Shown here in pieces: positions 41,401-49,464 of a stretch of DNA of 64,000 nucleotides (the first letter of the stretch is position 1; each line of letters begins with the position of its first letter). The translations under genes were made by a program, and so were the position numbers. Source of the DNA: Aphrocallistes beatrix (lineage: Eukaryota; Porifera; Hexactinellida; Sceptrulophora; Aphrocallistidae); contig OY725488.1 of assembly GCA_963281255.1 (NCBI GenBank), positions 8,901,524 to 8,965,523 of the forward strand, given 5' to 3'. A model generated the notes under the pieces. The model made no database searches. It was given only the letters and a program-made list of their open reading frames with translations, and had not been told where the DNA came from.

Positions 41401-44400
41401 CATTTACTGAGTTATTTCAATTTATTTCATAATGGATAATACTTACGAAATATCTGAGAATGGGAAGGAATCTAATCAACTCTTCGACTCGATGGATGAA
41501 CCACTAATAGTCGAAGGATGCTTTGATTCTCCTGATTTGAATAATGAAAGTACTTCACCTTACACGGGAGATATCAAAATGTTAGATCGGGAAACTCCTA
41601 TCAAAGTCAAAATTGGACAAACTAATGAAGATATTCCAGATTCTCAGCACTCTCTAGAGAATTCCTCAATCCGAACCAATGAAGACATCTCTAAATCTCA
41701 AAAAACGGATTTGACGAAAATTCGACTAGAGAGTAGCCCTAACCTTGAACTAGAATGTACAAATTCCAAGCCAGAAGACACTCCTCAACTAGAAGATATT
41801 CCTAACTCTCAACTAGAAGATATTCCTAACTCTCAACTAGAAGACATTCCTAACTCTCAACTAGAAGACACACCTAACTCTCAACTAGAAGAAATTCCTA
41901 ACTCTCAACTAGAAGATATTCCTAACTCTCAACTAGAAGATATTCCTAACTCTCAACTAGAAGACAAACCTAACTCTCAACTAGAAGATATTCCTAACTC
42001 TCAACTAGAAGATATTGCTAGAGCGTCTATTCAAGATGAAGACCTGAGCTATGGTGAGCATTCTCTACTTCCTGAACCTGAACATTCCTTATTTTCACCG
42101 ATGGAGAATGGAGATACATCTTCCGAAGATCCGATAGTAATCGACGATGATTCTGGAACAGAATTCACAAATGTTGACATTAAGCAGGAACCAGGTTTCG
42201 ACATTTCATTAACTAGTTTAGAAGGAGATAACACATTCGGGCTAGACATAACGGTGTCGAACCTTGAGGATCCCACTGTCTGCATGGTACAAGAGCCAGA
42301 TGATTTCACGTTCCAAGCTCCTACTCAGCCAATTTCTAAATCTCGCAAGCGATATAGGAAAGCTCCTGACCCAGCTTATATACCCACATGCGACGATTTC
42401 GAAGAACTTCTTGAGCCAGCAGTGCCACAACCAGTCCAGGTGCAACCGCAGTGGAAACCTAAAGGAAAGAAGAGATATTACTCAGGAAAAAGAAAACCCA
42501 CTGTCAAGAGAAAAATTGATATGAACTGTCCTCGAATGCAGCCGTCCGTTGTCCAGAGACAGCCTGCGCCGAAGAAGAGACAGCGAGAAATGTCTCCCGA
42601 AATAGACGGAATCTCTCAAGAAATAAACGATTCGGACTCAGAAATGCCCTACGATACTGTGATGACGAGAATTCCAACAGCCTCCGATTTCCCTGATTCT
42701 AAACTTCTCGACTCCCCTTACATGAGGAAGATAGATATATCCGACTATACGGTCACGAAAACTTGCGACATGAAGATCATGGAAGCTGGAGTCCTGCGGA
42801 ATAATATCTACGTTCCGCCAATCGGCACCCGGCTTATAAACATCGAAGTTCTTTCTCAAGTTTTCTCAAACTTCCGTTGTTCGGTGCGGTTTTGTAAAGG
42901 CAGACCACAAATCTATGAATCAACCAAGAAGAAGGGCTCGCAGTCATTCTTTGTCGTGTTCTGTTCCGGGTGTCAGCAGATAGTCACCAAGTTCTCCTCC
43001 TCCCTCCTCCTGGACGCTCCTCTCGACCACTGCTACGCGCCTCAGCTCAGCATGGGCAAGAGGCCAGAGGTGAACATCCGCGCCTTGCTCGGCATCCACA
43101 CCACCAGCCTCACCTGGGCGGGCTTCAAGAAGTTCTGCGCCGTGATGGACATGCAGATCCCGTCCCCCACCATCAACAAGGTGGAGCTGGAGAAGTTGGA
43201 GGGGATCGTGCTAAGGGAGGTGGACGACTCGATGCGGAAAGCGAGCAAGAGCATCGCGGAGAGAGAAGACGCAGTCCCGTCCGTACGTCCGGGATGTGTC
43301 GAGATAGCTGTGAGTTTCGACGGTTCTTGGAAGCAGCGAGGCCACTACAGTAATGTCGGTTTTGCCGCGGTGATAGAACGGAAGTCGCGAAAAGTTGTCG
43401 ACTACGAGCTGTTGAACAGAATCTGTGAACCGTGCTCCAAGTGGACGATGGAAATGATTGAGTCCAAACGCGAAGAGTACCTTGCGTGGTGGGAGGTCCA
43501 TAAACCCAAGTGTAGAGCAAACTTCTCTGGAACGAGTCGAGCTATGGAATCAGAAGCAGCTGTCCGGATCTGGAAGCGGTCCGAGGACAGAGGTCTCGTG
43601 TACAGTACCTTTATCGGAGACGGCGACGGCAGCGGGTACAGCAGTGTGATAAAGAGCGGCGTCTACAACGGAGAGGTGAAGGTACGCAAGGAGGAGTGTG
43701 TCGGGCATCTCCAGAAACGGCTGAAGAGCCACCTCATGAAGGCGAAGAAGAGCACCAAGAACCACACCTTCGTCAACCACCAACTTGAGGAGCACAAAGC
43801 GGACCGCGTGGCGCACCTGTTCGCAGTGGTGGTGGGACAGCATGTCGGGAAGACGGCGAAGGAGATGAGCGGGAGTCTGTGGCGGATGTTTGACCACATC
43901 AGCGAGAACCACGAGACCTGCCCTCCCGGGGAGAATTCGTACTGCTTCTTCCAGAAGAGACTCGCGAAGCACATCCAAGATCCATCAATCTTAGCTCCCA
44001 AGCAGCGGAAGTGCTACTTCAACGGACAAGATATTGAGAAGATCAAGGAAGAGTTTAGAACCTTCGCCAGTGAAGAAGTCTGCGAGCATTTGAGGCTAGG
44101 CGCGACTCAGAACATCAACGAATCCTTGCACAGCGTTATCTGGGCGAACTGTCTGAAGACTAAGTACAAGTCTCCTCGCTGTAACGCCATCTCGATTGCC
44201 CTCAGCATTATCTGCTTCAACGAAGGCCATGCTGCTCTGGCTGTGGTGTTGAAGTCCTTGGGAATGAAGATGTCCCCCAATTCACTCAAGTACTTGATGC
44301 GCTTGGACTCCACTGTTGTGAAGAATCGCGAAAGAGGGAATAGTCCCAAACACAAGGCGACCAGGCGCCAGCGAAAGATCGAGAGCAAAAACAGAGAGAT

Positions 44401-47400
44401 TAAACGCAGGAAAGAAGACAAGCTTGCTTCCAGGGGTCTCTATCAGTCCGACAAATTCGGATCTGAAGTGAAGAGCGACAAAGCAGCAAAGCGTAGCAGC
44501 AGGAAGACAGCGAGCCCGGATGATTCCAGTGTCAACAAGAAAAGAAGAAACAAAGATGCCTGCACGCTAGACGGAGCTGCGGAGCAAGGTGATGGTTGTG
44601 TCGGTGAGAATCCAGAGAGCTCCTCTCCTGATCGATTCGGACTCAGAAGGCCGAACAGCAAAAAGCGAGCGAGACCCCAGTTCTCTGAGTCCGAGACTTC
44701 TGACAGCGACACGGACAATTCCTTCTCGCAGGACGAGAAACTGGAGACGGAGTCCCTCAGTAGACTCGAGAATGAGACTGGGAGTGGGTCAGAGAGCGAA
44801 GGAGTCTGCGAGGAGTGCCAGGACCGAGAGCCCGCCGGGATGGGGGAGGGCGATTGGAGCTGGATTGGGTGTGAAGCGTGTGAGAGGTGGTTCCACGACT
44901 CCTGCATGGATATCAATCTGGAGGAGTTCAAGGACAAAGATTACTTTTGTAGATATTGTAAACTCTGAGATACGCGGGTGTATTCTATAACAAATATTAT
45001 TATTGTGTTTATGTACTTGTCACACGTATTTTGGAATAATTTCTCTGATATCTCATTGGTGAACTCAGTAATTAGGATTGTTTTACTCATATAAGTCTGA
45101 TGCCATAACTATAACAGCAGTTCTCAACCTTTTTGGCTGTAGTACACAGCTCGATATTTGTCACGACTAATAATATACGGATTTCCCAATTAACAGAGCA
45201 ATTAAGTATTACTAGTAGTTTCTAAGTATGGGAATTATCCTTGGAGATTTGTCCCAATTAAGCGGAGTCTGTTATTTTTTTCCCTCTTCTTATCCATAAT
45301 ACAAAATCCTGGAATTTGTAGACTCCAGATTGAAAACTAATCCTGTCCATGTTCCATTCCTTAATCGATGAGTCCTGCATTCTGATTGGTGGTATGATAT
45401 GGGTGTGTTTCATTGCAGGTGTTGGACGCACTGACACGAGACACAGAGCGCCGTGTGAAGGACTCCGCCCTCCTCATCCTCCCATGCGTCACCTGCTTCA
45501 TCCACACCTCCCGCTTCCGGCAGGCCCGCCTCCAGACGCTGGAGATGCTGCGCCTCATCTCGGACCACCTCTCAGACGGTCCCATCCTGGAGCGCGTGGT
45601 GCCGCACATCATCTACTTCCTGCGGGAGGACAGGCTTGGGGGGGAGGAGGCCGTGGTGCGAGCGCTGGCCGTGGAGACACTCTCGCACTGTGTCTCCCGG
45701 GCCAAGCTGGTCCCCAACAACGAGCTGGACCTCTTCCCGCGCTACGTCCTGCCCGCCCTGAAGCCGCTCACGCGGGACTTCAACATCCTGGTGCAGGCGT
45801 CCCTGGCCAAGAGCATCGGGACCCTGGCGGAGACCAGTCTCTGCTTCCTCGAGCTGTCGCAGCTCGCCAGCTCGAAGCGGGCCCTGCGGACCAACACCTC
45901 TCCCGCCTCCTACGAGGAGGAGTGGAAGGAGCTGAGGTAGGTTGCTCATCCTGAGAGAGAGTGGCGCTGAGATAAAGTGTCCCACTCGTTTAGGGAATCC
46001 ATCCAGCAGCTGGTGGTGCACCTCCTGTCCTCCTCACACCACGAGGTGAGGAAGACCATCCTGCTCCACTCCCTCCCCCAGCTCTGCCTCTTCTTCGGCC
46101 AGCAGCGGTCCAACGACATCATCCTCTCGCACATGATCACCTTCCTCAACGACAAGCAGAACTGGGAGATGCGCGCCGCCTTCTTCCAGCATGTCCCTGC
46201 GGTGGCGGCCTTCGTGGGTCTCCCCTGCATTCCCATGCTCACGCCGCTCATCTACATGGGCCTCACGGACCACGAGGAGATGGTGTGCTGCCGCGCAGTG
46301 GACGCGCTCTCCTCGCTCACTGAGCTGGGGCTGGTGCGGCTGCAGGAACTGCCCCGTGTGCTCCAGCACGTGTCTCCCCTCCTCATGCACCCCAACCTGT
46401 GGATCCGACACGCAGCCATCGGGTTCATCCTGGCCACCTTCTCGTTCCTGGACCTCCTGGACACACAGTGCAAGCTGATGCCCATACTGAGACTCTACCT
46501 GAGGGACAAGAGGAGGCAGCCCTTCACTCTCTCCACTCCGGACTCCCTGGTCCTGTTCGAGTCCCTGGTCCCCCCGTTCGCCCGGGACCTCTTCTACACC
46601 GGCCTCACCCTCCCCGGCGCCAAGAGGCTGCTGGAGGAGAGACACAAGTTCCGAGGGAAGCAGGAAGGGGGCGGGAAAAAACTGGTCAGTCCCAGCCCCA
46701 GCGGGTCTGATGTAGGCGTCCTGAACAAGCTACAGTCGATGGGCCTGCGAGAGGAGTTGGAGAGCATCTTGCTCGCCTGCCTGCCTTCCACTCGGACTCA
46801 CAACCTCCAGCAAGTGCGTGATACACGCGTGATACTCAGACTCATGCTTTAGTTTGGCTCTTATAGGAACAAGGACCTCCTAGGAGCATCCGTCTCAGTG
46901 AAGTGACCCCGCTCCACAAAGAGACGCTCTCCGTCACCTCCAAGACGCCTCCCCCTGAGCGCAAGGACGTGAGGAGGCCTTCCTTGATGCCGGGGCGCCG
47001 TGTCCGGATGAACCCCGACTTGGAGCTGGCATCGGTACTGAATTCCGGCTGGACTCAGCAGGTGGCCAATGAGCGGGCGCAGCAGACCCCCGGGGACGAG
47101 GCGGGGATGGACACCCAAGACGGAAAGAGGCTGCACCGGGCCTCCTGCGCGGCGGAACTGCACTCGCTGCTGGAGTTCCGACGGAGCCGCTTCGAGAAGG
47201 ACGTGCAGAAGAAGCCGGCGCTCTCCGCTCAGGGCGGACCTTTCGACGACCTGCTGGGTCAGTTATAAATAGAAGCTGCGCTAGTCAGAATTTTGAAGTT
47301 AGATTAGTCAGAAAAATGAGAGTTTGCACTAGTCAGAATCAAGAAAATTGCAACTTATAGCTTTGAAGATAGTATACGTATATTGAAAAATACCACAAAG

Positions 47401-48908
47401 CTGTGGTACTAATTTACCATATCTCACCATTAATCACGCGTAATGAGAAGATTTAATTAATCTCCCGGGTGAGGAAACTACAGCTTTTTGCAAACTCAAT
47501 CTGACTAGTGCATACGCCTCGTTATAAGGTCTATCCATGGTTCGCTTTGGCGAATTTACGACTACGTTTCTGCAGATATTCAGTTCGGAGCTATGCGGGC
47601 CGAGAAGCGCGGCTGGAGACCCCAGGGGGCGCTGGTGGCGCACTTCCACGAGCACGGGGCGGCCGTGAACAGAATCGCGGTGAGTCAGCAGCAGAACTAC
47701 TTCGTGACGTGCTCGGACGACGGCCTCCTCAAGCTGTGGAACATGGACCGGATAGAGGGCAGGAAGCTAGGCTGCAAGGCGCGTAAGACCATCCCACTGA
47801 ATGCCGGGCGCATCAAGACGGTGCGGTTCTGCCAGGACAACCTGCTGGTGGGCGCCACGGACGACGGCTCCATCGTCCTGGTACGGCCGCTGGACTCGGG
47901 GTCCAACAACACGGTAAGACACATCTCCTTATATGGTCATACGGAGTGTCATCACGGGTTCTGCAGTTAGTGTACAAGCGCCAGCTGGACGTGTGGGAAC
48001 GCGGGTCCGTGGTGGATCTGGCTCCGTTCTCCTACCACAGCGGGGAGCTGCTGGTCTACGCCACGGAGCACGGGTCCCTGTGCGGGCTGGACTCCCGCAG
48101 CAACACCCCTGCCTGGGACGTGCAGAGCAAGCAGAAACTCGGACTTATCACTGCGCTGGCGGCGGACCATGGACAGTCTTGGGTGACTCTCGGCACTTCC
48201 CTCGGAGCCTACGTCTGCTGGGACATCAGGTAATGTCTATATACTACATAAGTTCTGGCTGTGAGGTAACAGCTCCTGCGTAGGTTTCTACTGCCGGTGA
48301 ACGAATGGAAGCACCCGTCTTCTCCAAACACGCCCAGGAATGTGTATAAAACCATCTACCGTATGCAGCCACACCCCACTCTCTCCAACTCCATGCTCGC
48401 CGCCTTCAACATCAACAACGAGGTGGCCATCTGGGACCTGGAGACGGCCAACATCACGCAGAAGCTGTGGGCAGGAGTGGGCTCGGACCTGGCGGGGAAG
48501 ATGGGTCCAAGTCAACATTCCGTCCGCTCCATCCTCCCCTTCCTCTCCGACGACACGCCTCTGGTGCTCACGGCGGGAACGGACCACTGCATCCGGATGT
48601 GGGACCTCCTCCTGGCTCAGCAGTCCCAGCGGATCGTAGAGGCCGCCGACACGGAGTCCCTGAAGCGGGAGATCAAGTTCAATGAGGTGTTCAAGAACGA
48701 CATCACCATCTTCCAGGAGGAGACCAGTCCTCCCAGCATCATCCACAAAGGAACCGAGTCGAGACAGAAGCTGGACACTCCCCCTAACGGACACCAGGAC
48801 ACCATCACAGACCTAGCTCTGGTGAGAACCACGCCCTCCCGAGACGTGGCCTCTCAGAACTACGTCATCAGCGTGTCACGGGATGGAGTCATGAAAGTGT
48901 GGAAATGA
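38419..48908 (+). CDS. PIK3R4: VPS15, PI3-kinase regulatory subunit 4, complete 9-exon gene
   Basis: Exons 38419-38844, 39228-39419, 39493-39852, 45419-45936, 45994-46813, 46867-47257, 47576-47913, 47967-48229 and 48284-48908 join in phase with GT-AG introns into 1310 residues (human 1358). The start MGN carries the myristoylation Gly2. The kinase-like domain has [20 protein letters not shown] and SDFASFKP, the altered HGD and DFA motifs that are normal for VPS15. HEAT repeats follow ([14 protein letters not shown] to about exon 6), then a C-terminal WD40 propeller beginning [15 protein letters not shown] and ending DGVMKVWK, as in human. VPS15 scaffolds the VPS34-Beclin complexes on endosomes and autophagosome precursors. 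Seven of the eight introns are 53-383 nt; the third is 5566 nt and holds a complete same-strand gene at 41432-44968. Confidence 0.96.
38885..39197. mobile_element. Mutator-type MITE in VPS15 intron 1
   Basis: The ends GGGGACCAGTCAACTC...AATACCAACTCG and (inverted) GCAGTCAACTC...CATACCAACTCG are flanked by an exact 9-bp duplication, GATAACCTC (38876-38884 and 39198-39206). It is interrupted by a later hAT MITE (38973-39121). Subtracting this 313-bp insertion and one duplication leaves an intron of about 61 nt, matching the minimal introns elsewhere in this gene. Confidence 0.75.
38973..39121. mobile_element. hAT-type MITE, GGCGCCGAAC family, copy C, nested
   Basis: CATAGGCGCCGAAC and GTTCGGCGCCCCTG ends, flanked by TTTATAAC / ATTATAAC (8 bp, one change). 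Nearly identical to copy A at 13297-13430, so it is a recent mover. It sits inside the Mutator-type MITE. Confidence 0.8.
40066..40460. repeat. two repeat fragments in VPS15 intron 3
   Basis: Sequence at 40190-40290 (ATTTTCACGCTCCTGAAC ... AGGAGCGTCTCGCG) is an inverted copy of the repeat at 23325-23420. At 40344-40453 CAGGGCTCTCAACCTGAG faces GGGTTGAGAGTCCTG with repeated CGTGAG motifs, a hAT-like palindromic element without a clear target duplication. Confidence 0.5.
40602..40853. mobile_element. hAT-type MITE in VPS15 intron 3
   Basis: CAGGGGTGCTCAAAC and GTTTGAGCACCCTTG ends with inner CGGGCCAC/GGGCCACC. The flanks CTGTACTA (40594-40601) and CTATACTA (40854-40861) form an 8-bp duplication with one change. 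Confidence 0.75.
41432..44968 (+). CDS. Mutator-like DDE transposase-related protein with PHD finger, nested in VPS15 intron 3
   Basis: A single exon encodes 1178 residues on the VPS15 strand. Residues 1-400 are acidic and low-complexity, with ten 8-residue repeats (QLEDIPNS type, residues 119-198) and basic nuclear-localisation-like stretches. The core at about 480-980 matches the Mutator-like transposase domain of invertebrate genomes: [11 protein letters not shown] (Asp630), FIGDGDGSG (Asp730), [10 protein letters not shown] with a C756-x2-H759 motif typical of this superfamily, and NESLHSVIW (Glu897). A Lys/Arg-rich region follows, then a PHD finger ([23 protein letters not shown]; residues 1126-1177) that could bind histone tails. 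The catalytic triad appears complete. I find no terminal inverted repeats or target duplication nearby, so it may be an old autonomous element or a domesticated gene. Codon use changes from AT-leaning before about 42950 to GC-rich after. Confidence 0.8.
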   Translation: MDNTYEISENGKESNQLFDSMDEPLIVEGCFDSPDLNNESTSPYTGDIKMLDRETPIKVKIGQTNEDIPDSQHSLENSSIRTNEDISKSQKTDLTKIRLESSPNLELECTNSKPEDTPQLEDIPNSQLEDIPNSQLEDIPNSQLEDTPNSQLEEIPNSQLEDIPNSQLEDIPNSQLEDKPNSQLEDIPNSQLEDIARASIQDEDLSYGEHSLLPEPEHSLFSPMENGDTSSEDPIVIDDDSGTEFTNVDIKQEPGFDISLTSLEGDNTFGLDITVSNLEDPTVCMVQEPDDFTFQAPTQPISKSRKRYRKAPDPAYIPTCDDFEELLEPAVPQPVQVQPQWKPKGKKRYYSGKRKPTVKRKIDMNCPRMQPSVVQRQPAPKKRQREMSPEIDGISQEINDSDSEMPYDTVMTRIPTASDFPDSKLLDSPYMRKIDISDYTVTKTCDMKIMEAGVLRNNIYVPPIGTRLINIEVLSQVFSNFRCSVRFCKGRPQIYESTKKKGSQSFFVVFCSGCQQIVTKFSSSLLLDAPLDHCYAPQLSMGKRPEVNIRALLGIHTTSLTWAGFKKFCAVMDMQIPSPTINKVELEKLEGIVLREVDDSMRKASKSIAEREDAVPSVRPGCVEIAVSFDGSWKQRGHYSNVGFAAVIERKSRKVVDYELLNRICEPCSKWTMEMIESKREEYLAWWEVHKPKCRANFSGTSRAMESEAAVRIWKRSEDRGLVYSTFIGDGDGSGYSSVIKSGVYNGEVKVRKEECVGHLQKRLKSHLMKAKKSTKNHTFVNHQLEEHKADRVAHLFAVVVGQHVGKTAKEMSGSLWRMFDHISENHETCPPGENSYCFFQKRLAKHIQDPSILAPKQRKCYFNGQDIEKIKEEFRTFASEEVCEHLRLGATQNINESLHSVIWANCLKTKYKSPRCNAISIALSIICFNEGHAALAVVLKSLGMKMSPNSLKYLMRLDSTVVKNRERGNSPKHKATRRQRKIESKNREIKRRKEDKLASRGLYQSDKFGSEVKSDKAAKRSSRKTASPDDSSVNKKRRNKDACTLDGAAEQGDGCVGENPESSSPDRFGLRRPNSKKRARPQFSESETSDSDTDNSFSQDEKLETESLSRLENETGSGSESEGVCEECQDREPAGMGEGDWSWIGCEACERWFHDSCMDINLEEFKDKDYFCRYCKL
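41786..42025 (+). repeat. ten 24-bp tandem coding repeats (QLEDIPNS)
   Basis: A 24-bp unit, CAACTAGAAGATATTCCTAA plus CTCT, repeats ten times in frame. The copies differ by few substitutions (D/E, I/T/K), and the last unit ends IARAS. Low divergence points to recent unit turnover. Confidence 0.85.
45110..45275. mobile_element. hAT and pogo end fragments in VPS15 intron 3
   Basis: CAGCAGTTCTCAACCTTTTTGG is a hAT-type end without a visible partner. CCCAATTAAGCGGAGTCTGTTA is a pogo-type right end like those at 24060 and 49231. Both are partial. Confidence 0.45.
47276..47512. repeat. CTAGTCAGAAT inverted/direct repeat filling VPS15 intron 6
   Basis: (T)TGCACTAGTCAGAATC at 47324 is mirrored by AATCTGACTAGTGCA ending at 47512, and two more direct copies of the motif lie at 47278-47290 and 47304-47312. 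It accounts for most of a 318-nt intron. Confidence 0.5.
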
Positions 48909-49087
48909 ACCGTGCGAGTGTATATAGAGTTATAGTTGTACCCTTTAATGATCGATGCACGGTTGAACTGTCCTCCTATTTCTACTCATTCAGGTTTATA
49001 ATTTGTACACAGGTCCAGCTAATAGTTTCATACCTGCTGTCCAACTGCTCTCTCTTCCGAGAACATTCTCCTTTCCATTTCCAATAA

Positions 49088-49231
49088 CAGTCGACTCCGC
49101 TCACATCGGTCAGAAGACATTTTGACCCTATTAACCGAAAATATTTTGTATTGGCTTCTATTGTGAGAGCTATTCCGGTCCTGCCAAAAGTGGGCCGATT
49201 AAACAGTGACCCTATTAAACGGAGTCGACTG
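49088..49231. mobile_element. pogo-type MITE between VPS15 and PEX6
   Basis: CAGTCGACTCCGCTCACATCGG at the left and CCTATTAAACGGAGTCGACTG at the right are inverted repeats. TA follows the right end; the left flank reads AA. It lies in the 556-bp 3'-to-3' gap between VPS15 and PEX6 and holds ATTAAA motifs that could serve as VPS15 polyadenylation signals, since I see no AATAAA for VPS15. Confidence 0.65.
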
Positions 49232-49327
49232 TATATACTTCGATTCACACTTTGAGACACCGAATTAAACCCTGTTTTAACGGAAAATGGGGAAAGCATC
49301 CTGATTCAGAAATTAATTCAAAAGTTT

Positions 49328-49333
49328 TTTATT
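49328..49333 (-). terminator. polyadenylation signal of PEX6 (reverse strand AATAAA)
   Basis: TTTATT on the given strand, about 130 bp beyond the PEX6 stop codon. Confidence 0.5.
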
Positions 49334-49464
49334 GATTTTCCAATTTTTATTCTGGAGCTGCGTTATAGATCTGTCTGCTAACATTTATCTGTTAATATCT
49401 TCGAAAATGCAACAATTCCGACCAGTTCTTTACAAAATATTAACTCTAAGTATATAGGAAAGTC

